A stretch of 64,000 bases of DNA from Sisyra terminalis (taxonomy: Eukaryota > Arthropoda > Insecta > Neuroptera > Sisyridae). The stretch's first letter is position 1; each line of letters opens with the position of its first letter. The notes below the pieces were generated by a model. The model was not told the DNA's origin, searched no databases, and saw only the letters and a list, made by a program, of their open reading frames with translations. This document shows positions 8,910 to 18,659 of the stretch, one piece after another. Made by a program: the position numbers and the translations under genes. The stretch lies in contig OY292278.1 in NCBI GenBank assembly GCA_958496175.1, positions 36,642,001 through 36,706,000 on the forward strand, in the 5' to 3' direction.

Positions 8910-11900
8910 ACCCCATGCATCAGTCCTTTGCCAAGGGGGAATGCTATCCCGCCACTTCCAGCTAGATGCAGAGGACGAGCAATGCATTACAGACGACCAC
9001 CAGACGACAAGTGAATCGGAAGTAACCGTGGACGAGTGTGAAAGTTGCGATAATAATAAAGAAAAAGTCATCCAATCTAGAAGTGACGAGATGGGTAATG
9101 TTTGGAACTGCTGCATTGGTCAGAACCTTATGGGACTGGAAGTAGAAGAGATGGAGAGGAAGGTAGTTGGAACGGGAAAACAACTCCGGCCGGGGGGTCA
9201 AGAAGTAAGGATAAGGACTTGCAGGGCGTTCGATACCATGGCAGGTAAACAGTTTACATGTGGTGTTAAAATTAAAAAACAATCATACCTGGCTTTGTTC
9301 GACTCGGGAGCTACCAGAAACTTCATGGCACAGAATGTTGCAGATAGTATCCCAGACAATATCCAGAAAGTTAAATCTAACCGATCTGGAAGCTCATTTA
9401 TTTTAGCGAATAATTCTTCAATTCGGAGTGTTAATGCAGTCTTTGTTGCCTTCGAAGTTGAGGACATAGAGATCAGCGCATGGTTCGAGGTATTCAATCA
9501 GATGCCAGATGATATAATATTCGGAATGAAATTCATGATGGATCATGGAATACGCTTAAATGCGGACAACATGACATGGACATGGAAACACGACACCGAT
9601 CAAAGACTTATGAACAAGTTAGCACCGAGTAACCAAATCTGTAATATCTCTTTAACAGACGCCGATTGGGCGAGATTAAGTAGCTTTTTGGATTCGGAAT
9701 TTGCATTAATGGACCAGGCTGAGCTCGGGACATTAAAAGGGGTCGAATACGAAATCGAACTAAATGATTATACACCAATTCACGTCAAGCCATATAGGAG
9801 ATCACCTAAAGTTACCGAGGCTCTTCATAAAATCATCGAACAATTACTGGAGCAAGGTATCATTCAACCCAGTACCAGTGAGTGGAGTTTCCAACCGGTA
9901 ATGGTGAAGAAAAGGCTATTACCAGGACAAGACGTAGACGACATCAAAGCATGGAGAATGTGCATCGACTACAGACCGCTTAACAGGGTCATGAAAATAG
10001 TCAACTACCCAATGAGACGGATTGACACCTCACTGGAAGTCATTCGAGAGGGTGCGTATCGAAGTGTGATTGATTGTACGAACGCTTATTATCAGATTTC
10101 AATAAAACCGGAGCATCGCCAGTACACAGCGTTTGCGGTAGAGGGAATGGGCTCTTACGAATTCGTGAGAATGCCGTTTGGTTTATCAACAGCGCCCGGA
10201 ACGTTCCAGCGAAAAATGGATCTGATAATCCAAATGATCAAAAAAGTATTGCGCCAGCGTGAGTTACCAGCTCATTGGATCAATTATGTACACCCTTATA
10301 TGGACGATTGGGTGGTTGCTACACCGACGATGGAAATTCATCTGGATATGCTAAAAATATTATTTGAAATTTTCAGAGAAGTAGGTTTAATGATCAAAAG
10401 GGAAAAGTGCCGTTTTTGCGTGCCCGAGATGAAATATCTCGGATTTATCATCAAAGGGAATGAGCTTCACCCCGATCCAGAGAAACTGCGCGCAATTGAA
10501 GAGTACCCAGAGCCTACCAGTAAGAAACAGCTAAGGAGATTTTTGGGAATGGTTAATTGGTACAGGCGACATATGAAGATGGTTGCAAAAGTACAAGGTC
10601 CATTAACATTAATGACCAGTGAAAAATCCAACTGGACTTGGGGACCAGAACAACAGGAGGCGTTTGTTAAAATTAAAGAAATGCTTTTAAATGCACCAGC
10701 ATTGACGGTACCGGATTATAATTTACCTTTTATTTTATATACGGATGCCTGCGATATCGGAATCGGTGCAGTACTGACTCAGAAAGGACCAGATCGAGAA
10801 TATCATCTGACAGCAATTAGCCGATCTTTGAATAAACACGAACGGAACTATACAACAACAGAGAAAGAGTGTCTCGCAGTTATTTGGGCCTACCAGAAAC
10901 TACGAGGCTACTACGAGGAATATCCAGTGACAGTAGTTACAGACCATGCCAGTCTGAAGTGGCTACAAAATGTCAAAAATCCGCGAGGACGACTTGCCAG
11001 GTGGGTCGCCGAGTACTCATTATGGACAATTACTATAGTTCATCGACCCGGCATTAACAATGAAGCGGCTGACGCTCTCTCTCGAGCGTATGAAGATAAT
11101 GAACCGGAAAAAGAGAGAGTAAGTCGAGTACGGGACACACGACATCAGTGGTACGATAGAAAGATGAAGGAGGTCAAGGCTACTCCAGAGCGGTTCCCTC
11201 AATGGAAACTCATAGAGGGAACTCTATATTATTATCGACCTAGACACCCCAGTGAACTGTTCACAGATGCGCCGGAGCATTGGAAAATGGTAGTGACACC
11301 AGAAGAGCGCATGTCAATAATCACTAAAGCGCATGACGAACTCGTGTCAGGACATGGTGGTATTGCCAAAACATACCATTTGGTTGCCAGTCACTATTAT
11401 TGGCCCAATATGTACCATGATGTGATGAAATATGTAAGTGAGTGTACTGTTTGTAAGTTACAAAAACCAGACACCAATCCACCAGTTGTTGTACCAAGGC
11501 ATAGACCAATTACGGAACTATGGGAGAGTGTTTCTCTGGACACAGTCGGACCTCTTCCCAGGTCAACCAATATGAAAACTCACCTATTTGTTTTATGCGA
11601 TATGTATTCAAGGTATCTAGAGGTTCAATCTATTTCTGAACCAACTGGGCAAAAGGTTGTCTACTTTTTGCGGACAGTGTTTAACCGTTGGGGCTATCCA
11701 CGAGTAGTTGTGACCGATAACGGGACCGAGTTTGTAAATAAGACCGTTACAGGATACTTACAGGCGCAGCACATAATACATGAACTGACACCAACTTATC
11801 ATCCGCAGGCGAACCCTGTGGAAAGAATAAATCGTAACTTAAAGACACTAATTCGAACTTTTCTTTCAGATAAACATTCTAAATGGGATCAGAATCTGCC

Positions 11901-12393
11901 AGAACTCGTGTACGCTTATAATACATCTGTTCACAGCTCGCTGACTGTCAGTCCAGCTTATTTGAATTTTGGCCGAGATCCAAGGTACTTAGACCTTCAT
12001 CGGGGAGGAAAAGTTTTGACCGAATTAGGGAACCAGAATAATCGCACCACTGTAATTGCGTTAATTGATGAGCTACGACATTACATCGAGTACTTTATGA
12101 TAAAAGCTCAACGAAAACAGGATGATCGGGTACCAGAACCAAATATTGACTTAGCCGTTGGAGCCGAGGTATTCATCAAAAATAAACAACTGAGCAAAAA
12201 GGCTGATAGGTTTTCAGGGAAGCTCGTCCCAATAAGGCGAGGACCGTATTACATCCATAGTTTTTATTCAAACAGTTTAGTTAACGTGTGCGATAAGGAT
12301 AATAAATTGATTGGTGTTTTTAGTGTAAACGATTTAAAAATACCGCGAAGATCTTATCGAGGGTATCGTAGGGGAAGTGAGTCAACTAATTAA
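8851..12393 (+). CDS. pol: Pol polyprotein: protease, RT, RNase H, integrase
   Basis: The frame is -1 relative to gag, opens at 8833 and would be entered at 8851 by frameshifting, giving 1,180 Pol residues; residue numbers below count from the GTG at 8857. Protease: LFDSGATRNF, catalytic D149. Reverse transcriptase: about 295-570, with VIDCTNAYYQ (D406), MPFGLSTAPGTFQ and YMDD at 481-484 (Y-I/L/V-D-D is more usual in gypsy). RNase H: YTDAC (D630), TEKECLA (E669), VTDH (D696), ADALSR (D739). Integrase: zinc-binding H826, H833, C863, C866; catalytic D895, D954 and E989 with 34 residues between the last two; then GRDPRYLDL and a GPY/F module (IRRGPYYI, about 1126-1133). No chromodomain. All key residues are present, so the enzyme set looks functional. 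It would be made only as a Gag-Pol fusion. Confidence 0.95.
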   Translation, partial: LGVRARCKQEIAPSPLGAPVPHASVLCQGGMLSRHFQLDAEDEQCITDDHQTTSESEVTVDECESCDNNKEKVIQSRSDEMGNVWNCCIGQNLMGLEVEEMERKVVGTGKQLRPGGQEVRIRTCRAFDTMAGKQFTCGVKIKKQSYLALFDSGATRNFMAQNVADSIPDNIQKVKSNRSGSSFILANNSSIRSVNAVFVAFEVEDIEISAWFEVFNQMPDDIIFGMKFMMDHGIRLNADNMTWTWKHDTDQRLMNKLAPSNQICNISLTDADWARLSSFLDSEFALMDQAELGTLKGVEYEIELNDYTPIHVKPYRRSPKVTEALHKIIEQLLEQGIIQPSTSEWSFQPVMVKKRLLPGQDVDDIKAWRMCIDYRPLNRVMKIVNYPMRRIDTSLEVIREGAYRSVIDCTNAYYQISIKPEHRQYTAFAVEGMGSYEFVRMPFGLSTAPGTFQRKMDLIIQMIKKVLRQRELPAHWINYVHPYMDDWVVATPTMEIHLDMLKILFEIFREVGLMIKREKCRFCVPEMKYLGFIIKGNELHPDPEKLRAIEEYPEPTSKKQLRRFLGMVNWYRRHMKMVAKVQGPLTLMTSEKSNWTWGPEQQEAFVKIKEMLLNAPALTVPDYNLPFILYTDACDIGIGAVLTQKGPDREYHLTAISRSLNKHERNYTTTEKECLAVIWAYQKLRGYYEEYPVTVVTDHASLKWLQNVKNPRGRLARWVAEYSLWTITIVHRPGINNEAADALSRAYEDNEPEKERVSRVRDTRHQWYDRKMKEVKATPERFPQWKLIEGTLYYYRPRHPSELFTDAPEHWKMVVTPEERMSIITKAHDELVSGHGGIAKTYHLVASHYYWPNMYHDVMKYVSECTVCKLQKPDTNPPVVVPRHRPITELWESVSLDTVGPLPRSTNMKTHLFVLCDMYSRYLEVQSISEPTGQKVVYFLRTVFNRWGYPRVVVTDNGTEFVNKTVTGYLQAQHIIHELTPTYHPQANPVERINRNLKTLIRTFLSDKHSKWDQNLPELVYAYNTSVHSSLTVSPAYLNFGRDPRYLDLHRGGKVLTELGNQNNRTTVIALIDELRHYIEYFMIKAQRKQDDRVPEPNIDLAVGAEVFIKNKQLSKKADRFSGKLVPIRRGPYYIHSFYSNSLVNVCDKDNKLIGVFSVNDLKIPRRSYRGYRRGSESTN

Positions 12394-12805
12394 ACTCTGT
12401 ATAAAATACTTATGACAATGTAGTGTGACCCATAATGACAATAGTATCAATAGTATTAAGATATAGTATAGTATAGTATAGTAGTATATATAGTATTGTA
12501 TTGTATTGGATAGTATTGATTGTATTGTATAGTATAATAGTATAGTATTAGTATTTAGTATACAATAGTATTGTTAGTCTTAATGTTTACATATTAATAT
12601 GTTACTTACACTATTATAAAGTTACTATTATTAACTGGGATACTAGCTAAATTGTTGTACAGCTGTATTACCAGAAAGCCACAGTATGAATGCGATCTTT
12701 TGTTATGAATGAATATCGGCGCTGAGTGACTGTGACTCTAACCAGGCATTGGCTAGTAAAATCGGGTAATCCAAAGTAATCCGTAATCCAACCCGGGTTA
12801 AAGTC
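12394..12805 (+). other. untranslated region between pol and 3' LTR
   Basis: No env or other frame. The first part is a degenerate TAGTA/TATTG low-complexity tract; the rest (about 12600-12805) is unique sequence leading to the polypurine tract. Confidence 0.7.
12455..12560. repeat. TAGTA-type simple repeat
   Basis: Irregular tandem units of TAGTA, TATAG and TATTG, probably grown by replication slippage in the retrotransposon's 3' untranslated region. Its length may vary between copies of the element. Confidence 0.75.
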
Positions 12806-12816
12806 AAGGAGGGTGG
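12806..12816 (+). promoter_or_regulatory. polypurine tract
   Basis: AAGGAGGGTGG ends exactly at the TG of the 3' LTR. It is purine-only apart from one T and is in the right place to prime plus-strand DNA synthesis. Confidence 0.8.
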
Positions 12817-13081
12817 TGTTACGATGTTGGCATCGTGCGCCTCCGAACGCATTCGGATAAATCCGTGACGCCACTGTCATGGCGGCGAGGACTATAAAAG
12901 GGCGTGGATTCCCACGTTTAAGCTTTTTTGAGGTTATGTAAAAATATATTAAGTGCAGAGCACGTGGTTCATCTTTAGAATTGTTGACCATATCAATTAA
13001 TTGTAAGCTATTTGTACTGATTGTGCATGGGTTGCAGTTGGTTAACCCTGCATTTCAGGTAGCGTTGATAGTAATTGATAA

Positions 13082-13296
13082 AATGGTACAGCTAATTAAT
13101 TATTTATATTAATGATAACCTCTAATTATTGATTGATAAACTCTTGTGTGCGAGTGGAAAATTTGTGGCAGCGTGTCAATATTTTGTAAATGGTACAGCT
13201 AATTAAATGGTTTATATTAATGATAACCTCTAATTATTGATTAATAAACTCTTGTGTGTGAGTGGAGAATTTGTGGCAGCGTGTCAATATTGTGTT
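13082..13296 (+). repeat. 107-bp tandem duplication inside 3' LTR
   Basis: Counterpart of the 5' LTR duplication (units 13082-13188 and 13189-13296). The second unit carries the AATAAA expected to end the element's transcript. Confidence 0.85.
13243..13248 (+). terminator. polyadenylation signal in 3' LTR
   Basis: AATAAA followed by a TG-rich stretch (CTCTTGTGTGTGAGTGG), the usual arrangement of signal and downstream element. It lies in the second unit of the LTR duplication; the first unit has GATAAA at this place. Confidence 0.6.
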
Positions 13297-13721
13297 GTTT
13301 TTTTAACGTATAAAACAACGAAAACCAGAAATCGTGATTTACCGGAGCCCTATTCACCTGCCCTGTCCATGGTACCAGCGAAGGATCCAACCAGCCACGT
13401 CCAGGACCACATCTGAACATGTTTATGGAGCTAAGTGCTAGTCAGGCTAACCCACGAAAACGAGACACTTTGTTAGATCTCGAATTACGTTTCCCCAACG
13501 TAACAATTATTAAAAAAAGGTAGTATAATGAAAATATTGACTTAAAAGAATATATATTTATTAATATGAATCGAATATAAAATTCGTCACGTTCTTAAGA
13601 CTTCCTTCGATCCGCTTGGTTACATCTTGTCACATTAAGTAAAACTCCTATTCCCCCTTGTATGAGAACGAATTATATGAACAACTCCCTAAAAATTTAT
13701 TGTTCTAATAATTTAATTTTT

Positions 13722-14149
13722 GGTATAAGCTTGGATCAGGAACGTCGAAATTTGAGAACTGTTTTTGAATGGTTTCGATATTATTCCTGTACGTATTGTT
13801 CACTCGAATGCAATGTGTACGTAAATTTTGACATGTCAGAAATAAAGTAGTGATTGTTATTTTCAAATATGTATTTATATTGTATTATGTAAAATTACAT
13901 TTTCTAAATAAAGTTTACTTTGGCTCAAGTCCATTTCAACACACCCACAATTTGGGAACGTTGCATTTTCGACTTTGTTTTAATTTAATTTGCGATTAAA
14001 TCCGTCCATAATAAAAATAACCGTCACTTCTTCATTTCTGGCTTGTCAAAGTTTACGTACAAATTGCATTCGAGTGAACAATACGTACCCATTCGGAATA
14101 GTTATCTATAGTTCGGAATATCTCGACGTTCCTGATCCAAGCTTATACC
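13722..14149. repeat. foldback element M1
   Basis: A 428-bp unit whose ends are inverted repeats (GGTATAAGCTTGGATCAGG at left, CCTGATCCAAGCTTATACC at right). Inside, arms around 13790-13865 and 14005-14090 (GTTCACTCGAATGCA, TTTCTGACATGTC) also mirror each other. The middle holds CACACCCACAATTTGGGAA, shared with M2. No coding capacity. I cannot define a target duplication. It begins 217 bp after the LTR retrotransposon. Confidence 0.7.
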
Positions 14150-15869
14150 GAATTTTTTAAACTTAATTTTTAATAAGCTAATGAATTTTGGCCAGAATCA
14201 ATTAGAGATGCTGCTATAGCACTTAAAAGGCAATTTTTTGACATAACTTCCTTCTAGTGTTTATTTTGGCGTGGTTTTTCTCGTTATTAATTGCAAATCA
14301 ATGAAATTCTCACGGCTGTTGCCCTAATAGTAAAAGGAAGTGATATTTGATATGAAAAACCGTAAATAGTAAAAAACTGAACCATAAACTAAGCATTAAT
14401 TGCGTAATATTGATGTAATCACTAAGTAATTACTGGAGAAGGGTTGATTGTTTTTTAATTATGCCCAGAAACTTCGTTATCGGAACGATATATTTCAAAT
14501 GCTTATGATTTTAGAAAATATCTACGGTTTAATTGAATTATTTATAATTATGAAGAAATCAATGAATAACTTTTTATAAAGTTTTTTTTAATAAAAAAAA
14601 ATGCCATAAATAAAAGAGATTATTTTCTCAGGTATTTTATTTGCGTTTTTGTGGAAAAACAGAAAAAAACGCAACATTTGCAACATAATAATAATAATCT
14701 ACATCATCGTTTTCCGGTTAATTAGGTAGTTTTTCCAAGGTTTTCTTTGATATTAAAGCCATCGAGGCTCTCTAATAGCTCGCATATTTTACTTTGAAGT
14801 TTTCGTTTTAATTGATGCTCAATCGATCCATAGTATGTATTATATAATTGGGTATCGTTACGGAAACGTTGATTGAATGAATGTACTATGTATAATCGAA
14901 AAAGAAATGGTTCAGATGGATGTTAAAGTCATTAAGATGAAACGTCATTTCCAGCATGAGACACCCACATCATCTACTTTAGTGCTCATCTCTTTTCGTT
15001 CTTGTTCGAGTCATCGTAAATATTTTTAAGAATGGATGTGTCACAAAACTAATTAATTACTATTTTAGTCTTTGTTAAACGTTTTATGTGCGTCTCTGTT
15101 GCTCTTGGGGTGGTTGCCGTCGTTGTGTGGAACGATTTGTCTGCAATTGCGGCCACGACACGCGGGATCTTCTTCGCCGCCCTTTTCGAATAAGAAACCA
15201 AAAAGACAAGAGGATGTCACGCGTAAATGAAGCAGAGAAGGAGCCGGGTCGAGGAGGGTTGGTTGAGGGAAAAATGCAGTATGTCGAATGCAACAAAACG
15301 CATAGGACGCGACGTCATCAAGAGCAACAACGATTCATTAAACTAAATGTTGTTTTTTCGTGAGATGGAACAACAACGCCGCTTAAAGACCATCTGGAAA
15401 ATAAATTTGAACGTTCGGTTTGTCTATTTTTAAAAAATTAATTGGATGGAGACGATGGAACGATGAGACGTTGGGGCGTGAGAGCACTTCGCTTCGGGAT
15501 TAGGCAGGAAGATTCAGATGCGTTCAAGTGCATCAGATACTCTGCTGATGGTACGATCTGGACGGAATTACAATATTAAATTTCTAAAAATAAAAAAAAT
15601 TGTAATCTCATGAAAAATTTGGAAAAATCCATTGAAACATTGTCTTCTTTTAGGGTTCCGTACCTAAAAATTAAGAACAGGAATTCCTTTAGACCTATTT
15701 TGTTGTCCAATTACAATTTATCTGTATGTCGAAACATTTTTACTAGAAACCCCTAGACGTATTAAATTCAAGTAAAATTAAATACTTTGGTCAACGACTT
15801 TGGAGAAAAATTAACACTTTCGTATCATTTCTATATCTATCTTGGCTAAAAAAAAGTCAAAACAAAAAA
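14150..15869. other. gene-free stretch
   Basis: No gene or clear repeat. The part from about 14700 to 15560 is GC- and CpG-richer and transposon-free; overlapping frames of 70-90 codons on both strands around 15084-15363 have no motif and are probably chance. Confidence 0.45.
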
Positions 15870-15955
15870 TAAACAGTTGTGAGACCCCGAAAAGAGCCAA
15901 ACTCTTAATTAATCTAATATAAATTTTATATGGATATTGATCTTCCTTAATTAAA
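15870..15955. repeat. left block of chimeric repeat, copy B
   Basis: A diverged match to 605-685 (AACTCTTAATTAATCTA, then TATATGGATATTGATC). In this copy the block is separated from the EEP fragment by the inserted palindromic element M2. Confidence 0.4.
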
Positions 15956-15986
15956 AAAAAAACGAAATGACGCTTATAAAACATTT

Positions 15987-17028
15987 GGTATAAGCTTGGA
16001 TCAGGAACGTCGAAATTTGAGAACTGTTTTCGAATGGTTTCGATATTATTCCTGTACGTATTGTTCACTCGAATGCAATTTGTACGTTAATTTTGACATG
16101 TCAGAAATGAAGTAGCGACTGATATTTTCAAATATGTATTTATATTGTATTACATAAAATCTGTAGAATTAAATTTTCTAAATAAAGTTTACTTTGGCTC
16201 AAGTCCATTTCAGTACACCCACAATCTGGCAACGTTGCATTTTCGACTTTGTTTTAATTTAATTCGCGATTAAATTGGTTCATAATAAAAATTTACCCAC
16301 AAAAGAGAGAATTATACTATATTAGAATTGCATTAACAAAAATATCGCGAATTAAATTAAAAACAAAATCGAAAATGCAATGTTGGCAGATTGTGGGTGT
16401 GCTAAAATGGACTTGAGATGAAAATTTAATTTTACGTCAAAATAAGATTTTTTCGCTGACTTTGAACAGTTATACTGTGTATACAATATATAAAATATAT
16501 TGCAGTCCAATTTTGTTTGAACTTCTGTTCAAATTTATGTTGGTGGTATGATTTTTATATATTATTATATTAAATTATACTACATAAATTGGACTCTGCA
16601 ATATATTTTGTATATTGTATACACAGTATAACTGTTCAAAGTCAGCGAAAAAATCTTATTTTGACGTAAAATTAAATTTTCGTCTCAAGTCCATTTTAGC
16701 ACACCCACAATCTGCCAACATTGCATGTTCGATTTTGTTTGTAATTTAATTCGCGATATTTTTGTTAATGCAATTCTAATATGGTATAAATCGCTCTTTT
16801 GTGGGTAAATTTTTATTATGGAAATTTTTATTCGCTCTTTTATATATTGTATACACATTAATTTTACATATTATAATATAAATACATATTTGAAAATAAA
16901 CGTCACTTCTTCATTTCTGGCATGCCAAAGTTTACGTACAAATTGCATTTGAGTGAAAAATATGTACCCATTCGGAATAGTTCTCTTCAGTTCGGAATAT
17001 CTCGACGTTCCTGAACCAAGCTTATACC
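15987..17028. repeat. three-layer nested palindrome M2
   Basis: Outer ends match M1 (GGTATAAGCTTGGATCAGG / GCTTATACC). Inside it sits a second palindrome with arms of about 222 bp (16293-16514 and 16586-16808, roughly 95% complementary), and the arms' inner ends are the terminal repeat of the P family (TGTATACAATATATAAAATA), forming a third layer. The motif CACACCCACAATCTG appears three times, in alternating orientation. The whole 1,042 bp could fold into one long hairpin. No coding capacity. It separates the left block from the EEP part of copy B of the chimeric repeat. Confidence 0.75.
16440..16660. repeat. P-family inverted repeat, copy P3
   Basis: The innermost layer of M2: paired CGCTGACTTTGAACAGTTAT and P terminal repeats around a short spacer containing GTTTGAACTTCTGTTCAAAT, which P1 also has. 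The hammerhead-like core is missing, so this is an internally deleted copy. Confidence 0.65.
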
Positions 17029-17330
17029 AATGGTACTATAGTTATTGAGCATTCTTAAATTTAATTCTAATAGAAAATTATGGTACCTGAAATACATTCC
17101 ATATATCTGGGTTTCTATTTTATCTATAAATGATGAGAAATCAGCGTCAATGGTGGTTCCATAGTTAGTTGTAGATTGTGACTGACTATTGATCATTTTG
17201 AAGTCAAATTTTTTAAAAATAATATTTTAGAAGGACTTAGATTTGTCATCTGCAAAATTGATATTGGGGTCACCAGAAAAAATTAGTGGAATTCTCTTTG
17301 AACTACGTCTAAACAGAGCTTACCCTTCTA
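17029..17330 (-). pseudogene. EEP endonuclease fragment (copy B)
   Basis: Minus-strand fragment with RIPLIFSGDPNINFADD (compare SGDFN in copy A; Asn and Asp kept, Phe changed to Pro), then, in another frame, TTNYGTTIDADFSSFIDKIETQ. The SDHKP histidine motif is degraded (FRYHNF). Frameshifts and stops make it non-functional. It joins the LINE fragment on the other strand at the same place as copy A. Confidence 0.55.
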
Positions 17331-17926
17331 CTGAATATTGTAGAAGTATACTATTATTAAAGTTACAGTATGGCCTATGTACTCTCCCATAGTTAAGCTG
17401 AATTGAAGGCATTAGCTTCATCGTGATCTGGAAGTGTAAGGAAATTCTTCCAAACTTAGCCACTAGAAATAAGGTCAATTTTGAGAGGGTATTGGACCAC
17501 AAAGGTAATAAGGGTATGGAAGACTCTAGGTCCTTGCTCGTCAAGAATTCAGAGCCCTATTTACTGGCCGATAGCCTAGGTGTGCTAGGTATCTAGGTAT
17601 ATTAAAGAATGGATTTATAAAGATCACTGCTTAATATCAAAGAATACCACCGAATAAATACACAACAAAAAGATGATAGGAAAACCATCCTTACCTACTA
17701 GTAGCCGAGTGGTCAAGGTAACCGCTCCGAAACTGAGGTATTGTGTTCGATCCTCGTATTGATCAAATTTTTGATGTTTCTCGATTACGGATTTTTATAA
17801 GCCCTAAAGTCGCTCAAGATCTTAGCGATTATAAAGCGCCGGTTGATAACAATAAAGAGAAAAAATCATCCTTGAATCTTTTCAGAAATACTTCATCTAA
17901 CAAAAAAAACAAATCAGAGTAGTAAC
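17331..17926 (+). pseudogene. LINE RNase H fragment (copy B), split by a SINE
   Basis: Diverged copy of the 1095-1640 LINE fragment: the stretches around 17440-17530 (CTTAGCCACTAGAAATAAGG, TTGGACCACAAAGG) and 17560-17600 (GTGTGCTAGGTATCTAGG) align with copy A across the EEP/LINE junction, but frameshifts are more numerous. A SINE (17693-17861) interrupts it, and LINE-derived sequence seems to resume at 17862 until the hAT-type element at 17927. Confidence 0.55.
17693..17861 (+). mobile_element. tRNA-derived SINE, copy S1
   Basis: A 169-bp insertion flanked by a 12-bp target duplication with one mismatch (AAAACCATCCTT at 17681-17692, AAAATCATCCTT at 17862-17873). The head has a tRNA-like A box (TAGCCGAGTGGTCAAGG) and B box (GTTCGATCC), the internal RNA polymerase III promoter. 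The body (TTTCTCGATTACGG, CCTAAAGTCGCTCAAGATC) recurs in the other copies. The tail ends AATAAAGAGAA. It needs LINE enzymes to move. Confidence 0.75.
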
Positions 17927-18479
17927 TAGGGATGCAACATTGCTCATAAAAACATCGATATTTTAAAAAGTGAAACATTGATATTAAAAACATCGAAGTT
18001 TATGAACGATTTATTGATTTTTTCGATGGTTTTTACCACATTAAAATATATGTATATAGAATATTTCTTCAATAGTACGATAGCGTAAATACCGTAAAAT
18101 TGTAAGCTCCGTTAGTTTATTATCTGATGTTGTTAGATTACAATCTAACCTAAACTTCCATTACTTTATAATCTAACGCGTTATAAACTAACATTATAAC
18201 CATCAAAGATCACAAATCTACGTTTGTGGCTAAGGAAGGTATATGTTTAATATTTATATGTGTAGCTGTAGATGAACGAAATGGAAAGTAGCACTTTGAC
18301 AAAATATCGTTCATAAAACATTGTGAACGATGGAAAATTGAATAATGTATGAAAAATGAATAGACTTGAGTGTCAATGTTTAACAACTTCGTGTTAAACA
18401 TGTTTAAGTGTTAAACAACTTCGATGTTTAGCACGATATATCGATGTTTAAAAAAATCGATGTACTATTTGCATCCCTA
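17927..18479. mobile_element. non-autonomous hAT-type element
   Basis: 553 bp with short terminal inverted repeats (TAGGGATGCAA left, TTGCATCCCTA right) and subterminal copies of ATCGATGTT/AACATCGAT near both ends. The flanking octamers GTAGTAAC and GAAATAAC agree at 6 of 8 positions, in line with an aged 8-bp hAT target duplication. No transposase. Confidence 0.6.
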
Positions 18480-18495
18480 GAAATAACCGACTAGT

Positions 18496-18649
18496 CAAGG
18501 TTTATAAAATACACAGGTGGCCTCATGCACTAGGTGACGTATCCAGAAGAAATTCGTATATATCTGTAGATTGATTCAAATTTCAAAATTCTTCGTATGA
18601 CGTCATTTTTTTTTTCTAATGGGGCAACCTGTGTATTTTATAAACATTG
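18496..18649. mobile_element. MITE with 9-bp target duplication, copy 1
   Basis: 154 bp, ends CAAGGTTTATAAAATACACA and the reverse complement ATTTTATAAACATTG, with further inverted complementarity inward (GGTGGCC / GGGGCAACC). Flanked by CCGACTAGT (18487-18495) and CCGACCAGT (18650-18658), a 9-bp duplication with one mismatch. Nine-base duplications are typical of Mutator-like transposases. A second copy of the same length is at 29210-29363. Confidence 0.7.
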
Positions 18650-18659
18650 CCGACCAGTA

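Larger units (their letters stand above)
5979..13505 (+). mobile_element. complete Ty3/gypsy LTR retrotransposon
   Basis: A 7,527-bp element bounded by two 689-bp LTRs (TGTTAC...GTAACA) and flanked by the 4-bp target duplication ATTA (5975-5978, 13506-13509). Internal order: Lys-type primer binding site, gag, pol in the -1 frame with protease, reverse transcriptase, RNase H and integrase, then a 423-bp untranslated tail and polypurine tract. Integrase placed last, with a GPY/F module, identifies Ty3/gypsy rather than copia. There is no env-like frame. Both long frames are open and the LTRs appear identical, so the insertion is recent and may be autonomous. Lysine priming and the 4-bp target duplication would suit an Osvaldo/Ulysses-like lineage; that placement is a guess. 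Confidence 0.95.
12817..13505 (+). repeat. 3' LTR
   Basis: 689 bp, apparently identical to the 5' LTR, again with TATA box, tandem duplication and TGTTAC/GTAACA ends. Followed by ATTA, the second half of the target duplication. Confidence 0.95.

Noticed and set aside
8823..9497. Minus-strand frames antisense to gag and pol
   Set aside because: They are shadows of the strongly supported plus-strand genes.
12394..12816. An env gene in the retrotransposon
   Set aside because: The 423 bp between pol and the 3' LTR have no open frame of useful length and consist partly of simple repeat.
12668..12991. Minus-strand 107-codon frame across the 3' LTR (and the 70-codon version in the 5' LTR)
   Set aside because: It is antisense to LTR promoter sequence, has no domain, and is duplicated only because the LTR is.
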